DNA from: an uncultured Eubacteriales bacterium
GTDB lineage: Bacteria > Bacillota > Clostridia > Oscillospirales > Acutalibacteraceae
NCBI GenBank assembly: GCA_900316615.1
Contig: ONDU01000027.1
Location: forward strand, 1-40,625
Direction of reading: 5' to 3'
DNA: 40,625 bases
Positions within the stretch are counted from its first letter, which is position 1. Each line of letters begins with the position of its first letter. The notes below the pieces were generated by a model. The model was not told the DNA's origin, made no database searches, and was given only the letters and a program-made list of their open reading frames with translations. This document shows, piece after piece, positions 7,332 to 16,070 of this stretch. The translations under genes were made by a program, and so were the position numbers.

Positions 7332-8540
7332 ATGAGCCTTATAGTGCAGAAATTCGGCGGAAGCTCCGTTGCAAATGCGGAGCGTGTAAACAATGTTGCA
7401 CGCATAGTAACGGATACCTACAAAAAAGGAAATAAGGTTGTAGTTGTTGTATCGGCTCAGGGAGATACAACAGACGATCTGATAGAAAAGCAGATGGAGA
7501 TAAATCCCAATGCTTCAAAGAGAGAAAGAGATATGCTTCTGGCAGCAGGAGAGCAGATTTCCATTGCATTGCTCGCAATGGCGATTGAGAAAATAGGCTG
7601 TCCTGTAGTGTCGCTGCTCGGCTGGCAGGCAGGAGTAAGAACAACTTCATCTCATACAAATGCAAGAATAAAGGCGATAGATTCCGAAAGAATACAGAGA
7701 GAGCTTGACCATAACAGAATAGTTATAGTAGCAGGCTTTCAGGGTATAACGAAGTACGGAGATGTAACAACGCTGGGACGCGGCGGCTCAGATACAAGTG
7801 CGGTTGCACTCGCATGCGGACTTCATGCCGACCTGTGTCAGATATATACTGATGTAGAGGGCGTTTATACTGCCGACCCCCGCAAGGTCAAGGACGCAAG
7901 AAAGCTTTCCGAAATATCTTATGATGAAATGCTTGAGCTTGCAACCTTAGGTGCACAGGTTCTGCATAACAGAAGCGTTGAGCTTGCTAAAAAATATAAT
8001 CTTGAGTTAGAGGTGCTTTCAAGCCTGACTTGTGCACCCGGAACAATCGTTAAGGAGGCAACAAGAGTGGAGAGTATGTTGATAAGCGGTATAGCAAAGG
8101 ATACCGACATAGCAAGAATTTCAGTTGTAGGTGTACCCGATGAACCCGGTCTGGCATTTAAGATGTTCTCAAAGCTTGCGGCAAAGGACGTAAATATAGA
8201 TATAATTCTTCAGTCTGTAGGTCGTGACGGAACAAAGGATATAGCCTTCACGGTAGCAAAGGATAAGCTCAATGACGCAAAGGCAGTTATTGAAGCATTT
8301 ATGCCCAGCTTAAAGGCTCAGAGAGTAATTTTTGACCAGAATGTTGCAAAGGTTTCAATAGTGGGAGCAGGAATGGAAACACATTCAGGCTTTGCTTCAA
8401 AGATGTTCGAGGCTCTTTACAATGCAAATATCAATATCCAGATGATTTCCACAAGTGAAATAAAAATTTCGGTTCTTATCAACAGTGAGGACGCAGACAG
8501 AGCTGTTTCCGCACTTCATGATAAGTTCTTTGAAAAATAA
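7332..8540 (+). CDS. lysC: Aspartate kinase
   Basis: Phosphorylates aspartate, the first step toward lysine, threonine, methionine and diaminopimelate. The 402-residue monofunctional enzyme has the KFGGSSVANAERV nucleotide/aspartate motif at residues 7-19, TLGRGGSDTSAVALA, and TDVEGVYTADPRKV. Two C-terminal ACT domains follow: about 265-330, beginning near ISVVGVPDEPGLAFK, and about 340-402, beginning near VSIVGAGMETHSGFA. They normally mediate feedback inhibition by lysine and/or threonine. The ribosome binding site AAGGAG lies at a normal distance. A long terminator follows the gene. Confidence 0.95.
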   Translation: MSLIVQKFGGSSVANAERVNNVARIVTDTYKKGNKVVVVVSAQGDTTDDLIEKQMEINPNASKRERDMLLAAGEQISIALLAMAIEKIGCPVVSLLGWQAGVRTTSSHTNARIKAIDSERIQRELDHNRIVIVAGFQGITKYGDVTTLGRGGSDTSAVALACGLHADLCQIYTDVEGVYTADPRKVKDARKLSEISYDEMLELATLGAQVLHNRSVELAKKYNLELEVLSSLTCAPGTIVKEATRVESMLISGIAKDTDIARISVVGVPDEPGLAFKMFSKLAAKDVNIDIILQSVGRDGTKDIAFTVAKDKLNDAKAVIEAFMPSLKAQRVIFDQNVAKVSIVGAGMETHSGFASKMFEALYNANINIQMISTSEIKISVLINSEDADRAVSALHDKFFEK

Positions 8541-8584
8541 TTCTGACAATATCTTAAAAATTTTTTCATGTTAAACTCTTTACG

Positions 8585-8638
8585 AAAGGCTGAGAGCTTA
8601 CCTCAATTTATGAGGATAGGTTCTCAGCCTTTTGTTTT
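8585..8638 (+). terminator. Rho-independent terminator of lysC
   Basis: AAAGGCTGAGA (8585-8595) pairs with TCTCAGCCTTT (8622-8632), with an inner CCTCA/TGAGG stem, followed by TTGTTTTG. It lies between the converging lysC and XRE genes and may serve both. Confidence 0.85.
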
Positions 8639-8652
8639 GCAGATAATTTTGT

Positions 8653-8931
8653 TCAATTATAACGCATATCGTCAATTATCTGTTGAATATGGGTTATTTT
8701 TAAATCTGATAAGCCTGTAATTTCAAGATAGCGTTTATTTTCAAGTCCTAAAAGATAATCGGTGCTTACGGAAAAAAATCCTGCTATTTTGACAAGCATA
8801 TCTATTGAGGGCTGTATATTATCGTTTTCCCAGTTTGAAACCGCCTGTTTTGATACCGAAAGGTGTCTGGCAAGCTCAACCTGAGTTATATTTCGCTGAT
8901 TGCGAAGAAGTTTGATTTTTTCATTAAGCAT
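8653..8931 (-). CDS. XRE-family transcriptional regulator
   Basis: A 92-residue DNA-binding protein with an N-terminal HTH (about residues 5-58). Its recognition region reads ITQVELARHLSVSKQAVSNWEND, followed by the standard PSIDMLVKIAGFFSVSTDYLLGL. A short C-terminal extension of about 30 residues holds no recognisable sensor. A TTG start at 8952 is possible, but AGGAG lies inside that extension and is spaced for ATG 8931. It is transcribed away from a promoter that reads to the right, and a 15-bp dyad lies between them, suggesting it controls itself and that promoter. Confidence 0.85.
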   Translation of the reverse strand: MLNEKIKLLRNQRNITQVELARHLSVSKQAVSNWENDNIQPSIDMLVKIAGFFSVSTDYLLGLENKRYLEITGLSDLKITHIQQIIDDMRYN

Positions 8932-8965
8932 AAGTAAAATCTCCTGTGTCAAAAATTACAATACC

Positions 8966-8980
8966 GTTGTATAAAACAAC
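8966..8980. promoter_or_regulatory. Candidate XRE operator
   Basis: GTTGT-ATAAA-ACAAC, a perfect 15-base dyad, directly abuts the -35 box TTGACA of the rightward promoter and lies 35 bases upstream of the XRE start codon. Its position suits a repressor site for both directions. Confidence 0.45.
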
Positions 8981-9009
8981 TTGACAATATATAAATACTG
9001 TGATATTTT
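8981..9009 (+). promoter_or_regulatory. Strong rightward promoter
   Basis: Consensus -35 TTGACA (8981-8986), a 17-base spacer ending in TGA, and -10 TATTTT (9004-9009), so an extended -10. Transcription should begin near 9016, about 225 bases before the next plus-strand gene. Confidence 0.7.
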
Positions 9010-9015
9010 AATAAT

Positions 9016-9184
9016 GGACAATGTGAATTTTTATTGTTTGCTTTTTCAGGGGTGCGGCAGATTTAAGGAATGATAAAAGTATTACAGAGCAGGTGTATAG
9101 TCTATAAATCAAAAAATGATTGCAGTAACGAAATAATCAGGCAGATTTTCAGATAAAAAGAAATTCTGCTTGATTTTTCTTTTT
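9016..9184 (+). ncRNA. Candidate short RNA or attenuated leader
   Basis: The stretch is bounded by a strong promoter ending at 9009 and a terminator-like hairpin at 9135-9184. It holds no convincing ORF: a 19-codon frame at about 9015-9074 lacks a ribosome binding site. The product could be a small RNA of about 165 bases under the divergent XRE regulator, or a leader whose termination controls the RpiR operon. I recognise no known RNA family. Confidence 0.3.
9135..9184 (+). terminator. Terminator-like hairpin upstream of the RpiR gene
   Basis: AATCAGGCAGA (9135-9145) pairs with TCTGCTTGATT (9165-9175) over 11 positions including one wobble, followed by the U-rich run TTTCTTTTT. Confidence 0.6.
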
Positions 9185-9240
9185 GGTAGTATTAAACTAT
9201 AATGTATATTCCAAAATCGTACCGAATGGGGGCGTTTAAA

Positions 9241-10155
9241 TTGGTTGAATCATTAATGCAGAGAATTGAAAGACTTCTTCCGAAGCTTTCCAAGGGTCAG
9301 AAGCTCATTGCAAAATATATTCAGACCGAATACGGTAAGGCTGCCTTTATGACCGCCGCAAAGCTTGGGGAAACAGTCGGAGTAAGTGAGTCCACCGTTG
9401 TAAGATTTGCCACGGAGCTTGGCTACAGCGGATATCCCAAAATGCAGCAGGCTATGCAGGAAATGATAAGAGATAAGCTTACCTCATTTCAGCGTATAGA
9501 GGTAAGTCAGGCGAGAATTGGCGGAGGAAGCGTCATTGAACACGTACTCAGCAGCGATATTGACAACATAAAGCAGACTATAGAAGAAATTTCTCAGGAT
9601 GATTTCGACAAAGCCGTAAAAGCAATATCAAATGCAAAAACAATATATATATACGGTCTGAGAAGCTCCTCCACTTTGGCAGGCTTTATGGGATATTATC
9701 TCAATCTCATATTCGGAAACGTAAAGGTTATATCTACTGCCGACAGGGCAAGACTTTATGAGGAGCTTTACAGAACAGGTGAGGAAGATGTTATGATAGG
9801 CATTACATTTCCAAGATACTCTCACCATGTATCAACAGCTATGAAATTTGCTATGGACAGACACGCCAAGGTAATAGCTATTACGGACAGTATGAATTCT
9901 CCCATAGCAAAAACCTCGGATTATGTCCTGCTTGCGAGAAGCGGTATGGCTACAATAGTGGATTCCCTTGTAGCACCGCTCAGTATCATAAATGCTCTTA
10001 TAGTTGCTACCGTTATAGAAAAAAAGGAAGATGTTGTAAAAACCTTTAAGGATTTGGAAATTATCTGGAATAATTACGGCGTATATAACCGTGATGACAG
10101 CGATGAAGCAATAGGTACAAATAAAGAAGATAAGGGGAAAGCAAATGCCTTGTAA
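9241..10155 (+). CDS. MurR/RpiR-family transcriptional regulator
   Basis: A 304-residue regulator with an N-terminal RpiR HTH (about 10-70; SKGQKLIAKYI, then AAKLGETVGVSESTVVRFATELGYSGYPKMQQ) and a C-terminal SIS sugar-phosphate-binding domain (about 115-250; IYIYGLRSSS near its start). Such regulators sense phosphosugars; the ligand cannot be read from sequence. I chose TTG 9241 because GGGGG (9228-9232) sits 8 bases upstream and homologues begin at this point. The earlier ATG (9202) lies inside a TATAAT sequence (9198-9203) that may be the gene's own -10 box. The stop overlaps the start of the next gene by 11 bases, so they are co-transcribed. Confidence 0.85.
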   Translation: MVESLMQRIERLLPKLSKGQKLIAKYIQTEYGKAAFMTAAKLGETVGVSESTVVRFATELGYSGYPKMQQAMQEMIRDKLTSFQRIEVSQARIGGGSVIEHVLSSDIDNIKQTIEEISQDDFDKAVKAISNAKTIYIYGLRSSSTLAGFMGYYLNLIFGNVKVISTADRARLYEELYRTGEEDVMIGITFPRYSHHVSTAMKFAMDRHAKVIAITDSMNSPIAKTSDYVLLARSGMATIVDSLVAPLSIINALIVATVIEKKEDVVKTFKDLEIIWNNYGVYNRDDSDEAIGTNKEDKGKANAL

Positions 10156-11377
10156 GGTTATAGTTGTCGGAGCAGGTGCGGCAGGAATGATGGCTGCGGG
10201 ATATGCAGGTTATTACGGCTGTGATGTTTTGCTTATTGAAAAAAATGCACGTCCGGGAAGAAAAATCCTTATAACAGGCAAAGGAAGGTGTAATGTCACA
10301 AACAACTGCGATAACGATACTTTTCTTGCAAATGTACCCACCAACAGCAGATTTTTGTACAGTGCAATAAACAGCTTCAATACACAGGATACTATGAGCT
10401 TTTTTGAAAGCAGAGGACTTCCGCTCAAAACCGAAAGAGGAAACAGAGTTTTTCCTGTATCGGACAAGGCTTCCGATGTTGCCGATACTTTGCTGAGGTT
10501 TACACATGAAAACGGCTGCCGTCTGATAAGTAGCGAAGTACATTCACTTATTATAAAAGACAATGCTGTATGCGGTGTAAAAACCTTATCGGGCGAGAGC
10601 ATATATGCCGACAAGGTAATAATTGCTACAGGCGGAAAGTCCTATCCTGCGACAGGTTCAACAGGTACAGGATATAAGCTTGCAAGGCAGGCAGGTCATA
10701 CTGTCATACAGCCGAAGCCGTCATTAGTTCCTGTTGTGTCCGACGATTTATTCTGTAAGGAGCTGCAGGGACTTTCGCTGAGAAATATTTCTCTGAAAGT
10801 CATTTCAAAAAAGGACGGTAAGGCTATATATTCCGATTTCGGGGAAATGCTTTTTACTCATTTCGGTGTGAGCGGTCCTGTTATCCTGAGTGCTTCAGCT
10901 TATCTTAACAATAAAAAACTCAGCGACTATTGCTTCTCAATAGACCTCAAGCCTGCTCTCAGCGAAAAACAGCTCGATTTGAGAATATTGCGTGACCTTG
11001 AAGCCTTTATAAACAAGGATATAAAGAACTCACTCGGAAAGCTGCTCCCGTCCAAGCTTATTCCCGTTGTTATAGAAAGAGCCGAAATTCCTATAAATAC
11101 AAAATGCAACTCAATAACTAAGGAACAGCGTCACAGACTGCTCGAAATACTGAAAAACTTTACCGTGAATATAAGTGGTTTCCGACCTATAGAAGAAGCC
11201 ATTATTACCTCGGGCGGTGTAAGTACTAAAGAAATAAATCCAAAGACTATGGAGTCAAAAATATGCAGAGGCTTGTATTTTGCAGGTGAGGTAATAGACG
11301 TTGATGCTTACACAGGCGGCTTCAATTTGCAGATAGCTTTCAGCACAGGCTATCTTGCAGGTACAGCCGTATATTGA
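10145..11377 (+). CDS. BaiN/HI0933-family FAD-dependent oxidoreductase
   Basis: A 410-residue flavoprotein of the HI0933/YhiN/BaiN family. It has an N-terminal FAD-binding Rossmann motif (VVGAGAAGMMAAGYAG, about residues 7-22), the family signature RKILITGKGRCNVTN, a second nucleotide-contact segment ATGGKSYPATGSTGTGY, LFTHFGVSGPVIL, and the C-terminal FAD-closing TSGGVSTKEINPKTMESK and GLYFAGEVIDVDAYTGGFNLQ. The physiological substrate of most members is unknown; BaiN reduces bile-acid intermediates, but that cannot be assumed here. The start overlaps the RpiR gene. In Clostridia this gene often precedes cmk-plsC-ispH, as it does here. Confidence 0.88.
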   Translation: MPCKVIVVGAGAAGMMAAGYAGYYGCDVLLIEKNARPGRKILITGKGRCNVTNNCDNDTFLANVPTNSRFLYSAINSFNTQDTMSFFESRGLPLKTERGNRVFPVSDKASDVADTLLRFTHENGCRLISSEVHSLIIKDNAVCGVKTLSGESIYADKVIIATGGKSYPATGSTGTGYKLARQAGHTVIQPKPSLVPVVSDDLFCKELQGLSLRNISLKVISKKDGKAIYSDFGEMLFTHFGVSGPVILSASAYLNNKKLSDYCFSIDLKPALSEKQLDLRILRDLEAFINKDIKNSLGKLLPSKLIPVVIERAEIPINTKCNSITKEQRHRLLEILKNFTVNISGFRPIEEAIITSGGVSTKEINPKTMESKICRGLYFAGEVIDVDAYTGGFNLQIAFSTGYLAGTAVY

Positions 11378-11433
11378 AGCCCTGAATTGTTCGGTTTAAA
11401 ATCCCGAACATAGCTTGCGGCATCGCTAAAACG

Positions 11434-11523
11434 GCGATTGCAGCCGTCAAAAGCTACGCTTTTGACAAGGCTTTCAAGGTTATAACCTTGAAAGCCCCTC
11501 GCATTGCGAGGGGCTGCAATCGC
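11434..11523. repeat. Cloverleaf repeat element, copy 2
   Basis: Closing stem GCGATTGCAGCC (11434-11445) pairs with 11512-11523. Three perfect hairpins lie inside: GTCAAAAGC (11446-11454) with 11458-11466, loop TAC; GGCTTTCAAGGTT (11469-11481) with 11484-11496, loop AT; and CCTCGC (11497-11502) with 11506-11511, loop ATT. The element lies between the flavoprotein gene and cmk, which are probably in one operon. Confidence 0.85.
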
Positions 11524-11586
11524 ATGGTGTACGCACAGACTTTGAATTGTAAGGTAAGAAATATAAAAATGAAAGGAAAGATAGAA

Positions 11587-12252
11587 ATGATTGCAGTAGC
11601 AATAGACGGCCCGGCAGGAGCGGGAAAAAGTACTTTGGCGAGGGCAGCGGCAAAAAGGCTTTCGTATATATATGTCGATACAGGAGCATTGTACCGTTCA
11701 ATAGCATTGAATGCGGTCAGAAATAATGTTGAAATATCAAATTCCGGGGAAATAGAAAAAATGCTCGAAAAAACAAAAATAGAACTGAAATTCATAAATG
11801 ATGAACAGCGAGTATTTCTTAACGGAGAGGACGTATCCGACAAAATAAGAACATCGGAAATTTCTATGGCAGCATCATCTATATCTGCACTGCCTGCTGT
11901 AAGAAGCTTTCTGCTGGAGCTTCAAAGAGAGCTTGCAAGAAAAAATAACGTTATTATGGATGGCAGAGATATAGGAACGGTAGTTCTTCCGAATGCACAG
12001 GTAAAGATATTTTTAACGGCTTCACCGGAATGCAGAGCAAAAAGAAGATATGACGAATATATTGCAAAGGGAAAACAGGAAAGCTATGATGACATATTGG
12101 AGAGCATAAAGCAAAGGGATTACAACGATTCCCACCGTGAAATAGCTCCGTTAACGGCTGCCGACGACGCTGTTACGGTAGATACATCTGATGATACACC
12201 GCAGCAGTCAGTTGAAAGAATAGTAAAAATAATAGAAGAAAAAGTGGTTTAA
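11587..12252 (+). CDS. cmk: Cytidylate kinase
   Basis: Transfers phosphate from ATP to CMP/dCMP. The 221-residue length is typical. It has the P-loop GPAGAGKST near residues 8-16, YVDTGALYRSIAL, the MDGRDIGTVVLPNAQVKIFLTAS core and a lid containing RAKRRYDEY. The frame stays open upstream to 11488 through the repeat, but that part is repeat-derived. AAAGGAAAGA precedes ATG 11587 and the protein homology starts there with MIAVAIDG. It is followed by plsC and ispH-S1 with short gaps. Confidence 0.95.
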   Translation: MIAVAIDGPAGAGKSTLARAAAKRLSYIYVDTGALYRSIALNAVRNNVEISNSGEIEKMLEKTKIELKFINDEQRVFLNGEDVSDKIRTSEISMAASSISALPAVRSFLLELQRELARKNNVIMDGRDIGTVVLPNAQVKIFLTASPECRAKRRYDEYIAKGKQESYDDILESIKQRDYNDSHREIAPLTAADDAVTVDTSDDTPQQSVERIVKIIEEKVV

Positions 12253-12314
12253 AATACAGCTTTTTCAAAAATAATACCGATTGTTAAACTGTCGGCAAAA
12301 ACAAGGAGGACAAT

Positions 12315-12959
12315 ATGGAGGGCAGCAAAAAGCAAATTCCATGGTTTTATTCATTTGCAAGGGGAGTGGTAACCCCCATAATATCTCTTTTATACAGGGT
12401 CAAGTTTACAAACAGAGACAATATTCCCAAAGACGGAGCCTACATTATAATATCAAATCACCTGTCAAATTTAGATCCCGTTATTTTGGGAATGGGGCAG
12501 CGTAAAAGAAAGCTTCGTTTTATGGCTAAAGCAGAGCTTTTCAAAAATAAATTTTTTGCAGGTCTTATAACTGCACTGGGAGCTTTCCCTGTTTTCAGAG
12601 GCGAGGGAGTTGACCGGGAAGCAATCAACACAGGAGAGGATATACTTAAAGAAGGCGGAGTAATGGTAATCTTCTTTGAGGGAAAAAGATCAAAGACAGG
12701 AGAATTTCTCAGACCTAAAACAGGAGCTATGCTTATAGCACATGCTACAAATACCCCTATAATCCCTGCGTGTATAACTCCCGAAAAAAAGCTTGTGAAA
12801 GCTTTCTGCAAAACAAGGGTTTCTTTCGGAGAGCCTGTAACGCTGGAAGAATTGGGAGTAGATGTAAATAATCCTGTTCCCAATCCGAGAGAACTCAGGA
12901 ACGCATCTAAAAAAGTAATGGAGAAGCTTGAGGAAATGCGTTCAAAGGAAGTATTTTAA
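12315..12959 (+). CDS. plsC: 1-acyl-sn-glycerol-3-phosphate acyltransferase
   Basis: Acylates lysophosphatidate to phosphatidate in membrane lipid synthesis. The 214-residue protein carries the acyltransferase motif I NHLSNLDP (H-x4-D), the FRGEGVDREA segment, motif III FFEGKRSKTG (variant of FPEGTRS) and IIPACI. A hydrophobic segment near residues 15-28 may be membrane-associated. The ribosome binding site AGGAGG lies 5 bases before the ATG. The gene sits between cmk and ispH, a common Clostridia order. Confidence 0.93.
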   Translation: MEGSKKQIPWFYSFARGVVTPIISLLYRVKFTNRDNIPKDGAYIIISNHLSNLDPVILGMGQRKRKLRFMAKAELFKNKFFAGLITALGAFPVFRGEGVDREAINTGEDILKEGGVMVIFFEGKRSKTGEFLRPKTGAMLIAHATNTPIIPACITPEKKLVKAFCKTRVSFGEPVTLEELGVDVNNPVPNPRELRNASKKVMEKLEEMRSKEVF

Positions 12960-12976
12960 AGCAGAGGAGTTTTTAT

Positions 12977-14947
12977 ATGAGTAAGGTAACTCTTGCAAAG
13001 ACGGCAGGCTTTTGTTTCGGTGTTAACAGAGCTGTAAATATGGTATATGAGCTTGCAGAAAAAGAAAAGGTATGTACTCTGGGACCTATAATACACAATG
13101 CTGAGGTAGTCAATGAGCTTAAAAAAAAAGGTGTTGTTATAGCGGACAAGCCCTGCGAGGTAAAAGAGGGCTATACCGTTGTAATACGTTCCCACGGCGT
13201 AGGCAGGGAAGTGTATGATGAAATATCAAGGCTTGGACTTAAATATGAAGATGCAACCTGTCCTTTTGTTTCAAAAATACACAAGACAGTTGCAAAGGCA
13301 GGAAAGGAAAATTCAACCGTAATAATAATCGGCGATAAAAACCACCCGGAGGTAAAAGGAATAGAGGGACATTGCTGCGGAGAATATTTTACAGTTAAAA
13401 ATTATGTCGAAATAGAAAATCTTATTGAAAAACACGAGGAATTAAAGACAAATAAGGTAACTGTGGTATCTCAGACAACGTTTGATGTGAGCGAGTGGAA
13501 AAAAAGTTTAAAAATTATCAAAAAAGTATGTACAAATGCCGTGATTTTTGATACAATATGTAATGCAACGGCAGAACGGCAAGAAGAAGCGAGGTCTTTG
13601 GCAGAAAAATCGGATCTCATGATAGTTATTGGCGACAAAACAAGCTCGAATACCTGCAAGCTCTACGATATTTGCAGGCGTGTGTGCAGCAGAACCTACC
13701 TTGTAGAAACAAGTAAGGAATTGTCCTCAATCGACTTTTCAAATGCTTGTGATATTGGCGTTACGGCAGGAGCGTCAGCACCTGCCAGGATAATAAAGGA
13801 GGTACTGGATACAATGGCAGAGAATCAGGTAAATTCCAGTGAAGAAAAAGAACAGGACTTTGCATCAATGCTGGAGGAGCATATGCAGAGCTATAATACA
13901 GACGGGAGGGTGCAAGGCGTAGTCGACAGAATAACACCTAATGAAATTTATGTTGACATCGTCGGAAAGAAACAGGCAGGCATTGTAAAGCTTGATGAGC
14001 TTACAAATGACCCTAATGCTAAAGCAGAAGATCTTGTAAAGGTCGGAGATGTACTTGACCTTCTTATTATGCGTACCAACGACCAGGAGGGAACAGTAAT
14101 GCTTTCCAAGAAGCGTGTAGATGCTCAGAGAGGTTGGGAGACAGTAAAGGCTGCTCTCGAATCCAAGGAGATACTTACAGGTGTGGTCACAGAGGTAAAC
14201 AAGGGCGGAGTAATCGCTGTAACAGATGGTACAAAGGTGTTTATTCCCGCATCTCAGGCTACAGCATCAAAGAACGATAAAACTGACGGCTTGCTCAAGC
14301 AGGAGGTTAAGTTCAGAATTATTGACATAAACGACCGCAGAAGACGTGCGGTAGGTTCTATCCGCTCCGTTCTTAACGAAGAGAAGAACAAGGCAAGAGA
14401 AGCTTTTTGGGCTGGCTGTGAGGTAGGCAAGGTTTATACCGGAACAGTAAAATCCCTCACAAGCTACGGTGCTTTTGTTGACATCGGCGGCGTTGACGGT
14501 ATGATACATATTTCAGAGCTTTCATGGAACAGAATCAAGCACCCCTCAGAGGTTGTCAAGGTTGGAGATGTAGTTGAGGTTTATGTTAAGGACATTGACG
14601 AGGAAAAGAAAAATATCTCTCTCGGCTATAAAAAGGCTGAGGACAATCCTTGGGAAATCTTGAAGAACAAATATCCCGTTGGAACAGTTGCCGAGGTTGA
14701 AATAGTAGGTCTTACTTCATTCGGTGCGTTTGCAAAGATTATCCCCGGTATAGACGGACTTATCCATATTTCTCAGATAGCTGACCGCAGAATTGAGAAG
14801 CCCGAGGATGAGCTTACGGTTGGTCAGAAAGTAAATGCTAAGATTACAGCTATTGATTTTGATAAGAAGAGAGTTAGCTTGTCAATAAGAGCTTTGCTTG
14901 AGGACAGTGAAGATGCTTCCGACGCTGAGGACGAGGACAACAAGTAA
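12977..14947 (+). CDS. ispH: IspH (HMBPP reductase) fused to four S1 RNA-binding domains
   Basis: Residues 1-285 form IspH/LytB, the 4Fe-4S enzyme for the last step of the MEP isoprenoid pathway. The cluster cysteines are C13 (AGFCFGVNRAV), C95 (DATCPF) and C195 (TICNATAERQ). Residues 308-638 hold four S1 domains (about 308-380, 396-466, 484-552, 567-638), the last two with SYGAFVDIGGVDGMIHISELS and SFGAFAKIIPGIDGLIHISQ-type signatures. The protein is 656 residues and ends in an acidic tail. This fusion is known from Clostridia, where the S1 part stands in for ribosomal protein S1. GAGGAG precedes the ATG. The gene begins 17 bases after plsC and ends the operon before a 15-bp terminator. Confidence 0.94.
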   Translation: MSKVTLAKTAGFCFGVNRAVNMVYELAEKEKVCTLGPIIHNAEVVNELKKKGVVIADKPCEVKEGYTVVIRSHGVGREVYDEISRLGLKYEDATCPFVSKIHKTVAKAGKENSTVIIIGDKNHPEVKGIEGHCCGEYFTVKNYVEIENLIEKHEELKTNKVTVVSQTTFDVSEWKKSLKIIKKVCTNAVIFDTICNATAERQEEARSLAEKSDLMIVIGDKTSSNTCKLYDICRRVCSRTYLVETSKELSSIDFSNACDIGVTAGASAPARIIKEVLDTMAENQVNSSEEKEQDFASMLEEHMQSYNTDGRVQGVVDRITPNEIYVDIVGKKQAGIVKLDELTNDPNAKAEDLVKVGDVLDLLIMRTNDQEGTVMLSKKRVDAQRGWETVKAALESKEILTGVVTEVNKGGVIAVTDGTKVFIPASQATASKNDKTDGLLKQEVKFRIIDINDRRRRAVGSIRSVLNEEKNKAREAFWAGCEVGKVYTGTVKSLTSYGAFVDIGGVDGMIHISELSWNRIKHPSEVVKVGDVVEVYVKDIDEEKKNISLGYKKAEDNPWEILKNKYPVGTVAEVEIVGLTSFGAFAKIIPGIDGLIHISQIADRRIEKPEDELTVGQKVNAKITAIDFDKKRVSLSIRALLEDSEDASDAEDEDNK

Positions 14948-14968
14948 TATTATTATTTAGAATTTTGC

Positions 14969-15011
14969 GGCAGGCTTTCTCAGATATGACTGAGGAGGTC
15001 TGCCCTTTTAA
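14969..15011 (+). terminator. Terminator after ispH-S1
   Basis: A 15-position stem, GGCAGGCTTTCTCAG with CTGAGGAGGTCTGCC (including G-T wobbles), loop ATATGA, followed by CTTTTAA. Confidence 0.75.
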
Positions 15012-15175
15012 TATGATGTGAATCGGATAAGGAAAATCATAGCTGGTAAGGTTAAGGTATATATACTGCATTATTCTACAGATTATTAGCTTTATATATG
15101 TGATAATATAAGTAAGAAGCACAGTTAATGATTTACGTGAATATATGCAGCAGTAAATTAAAGGAGTTTCAAAAA

Positions 15176-16060
15176 ATGAAAAAGATATTTACAGCAATAA
15201 TTATTTGCGGACTAATTCTGTCATTTACAGCATGCAGCGAAATTAATATTCCTGACAAGTCATCATCTAAGACCGAAGCTTCTGCTACATCTCAAGGCGA
15301 ACAAACAACGGAAGAAGGAAGTCAGCCGCCAAAAGAAAATGCTTCGGAACAGACGGACAGCACAGAGACTTATACTGAAGCAGAAACCGAAGCGGAAACT
15401 GAAGCAGAAACTCAGAAGCCTACAGAAGAACCTACGGAAATACAGTATAAAGCTGAAGACTATGTTTCCGTAGGAAAGGAAAAAAATTATAAATACAAGG
15501 ACAGAACGGACAATGAGTATGATGTAACACTGCGTATGCCAAAAGTGAATAATATAGGAGGTGCAGTATTTACCGAGGTTAACAATGCTATTGAAAATGA
15601 CTGTGAGCAGGATTTTACGGAAGCAGACATGAGTATGCAGGGAAGAACAAGCCTTATTGTTAGCGATATGGATTATAAGTACTATCTTAACGGAAATATT
15701 TTGAGTATAGTTATATCCCATAAGGTAAGTGCAGGCTCTTTTATAACATACGGAATATACAATGTTGATGTCAGGACGGGAGAAATGCTGGATAATCAGA
15801 GACTGGCTCAGGAACTCGGAATAACGGATTATGAAGAGCTTCGTGACAGAATTAAAGAGGCAATAAGAAAGGATTACGGAAGAAGGTATGCAGGAAAAAA
15901 CCTTTCCGAATATGACGAAACATTTGCAACTACTATGTCCGACAGCAATATAGATAATTCAAAGCTGTTCGTAGGAAAAGACGGTAAAATTATGGTTCAC
16001 TGCATCGAATACGTTCAGGCAGGCGGCGGAAGAAGTGCACAGATAATTGAAATAGACTGA
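15176..16060 (+). CDS. Secreted lipoprotein, DUF3298-like C-terminal region
   Basis: A 294-residue protein of unknown function. It has a lipoprotein signal: MKKIFTAIIICGLILSF followed by the lipobox TAC, so it should be diacylated at Cys and anchored outside the membrane. Residues about 22-95 form a Ser/Thr/Glu-rich linker with EAET-type tandem repeats. The C-terminal domain (about 100-294) contains SIVISHKVSAGSFITYGIYN, NVDVRTGEMLDNQRLAQELGIT and a final mixed beta region. This resembles DUF3298/RsiV-type extracytoplasmic domains; the match is by overall pattern only. AAAGGAG precedes ATG 15176, which I prefer over the earlier ATG at 15128. The gene is monocistronic between two terminators. 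Confidence 0.75.
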   Translation: MKKIFTAIIICGLILSFTACSEINIPDKSSSKTEASATSQGEQTTEEGSQPPKENASEQTDSTETYTEAETEAETEAETQKPTEEPTEIQYKAEDYVSVGKEKNYKYKDRTDNEYDVTLRMPKVNNIGGAVFTEVNNAIENDCEQDFTEADMSMQGRTSLIVSDMDYKYYLNGNILSIVISHKVSAGSFITYGIYNVDVRTGEMLDNQRLAQELGITDYEELRDRIKEAIRKDYGRRYAGKNLSEYDETFATTMSDSNIDNSKLFVGKDGKIMVHCIEYVQAGGGRSAQIIEID

Positions 16061-16070
16061 AAATAAGCTC

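Noticed and set aside
11488-11586. N-terminal extension of cytidylate kinase
   Set aside because: The extension is translated from the cloverleaf repeat; family homology and the ribosome binding site support the start at 11587.
12281-12505. 74-codon ORF over the plsC start
   Set aside because: It is an alternative frame of plsC, which has a proper ribosome binding site and full family homology.
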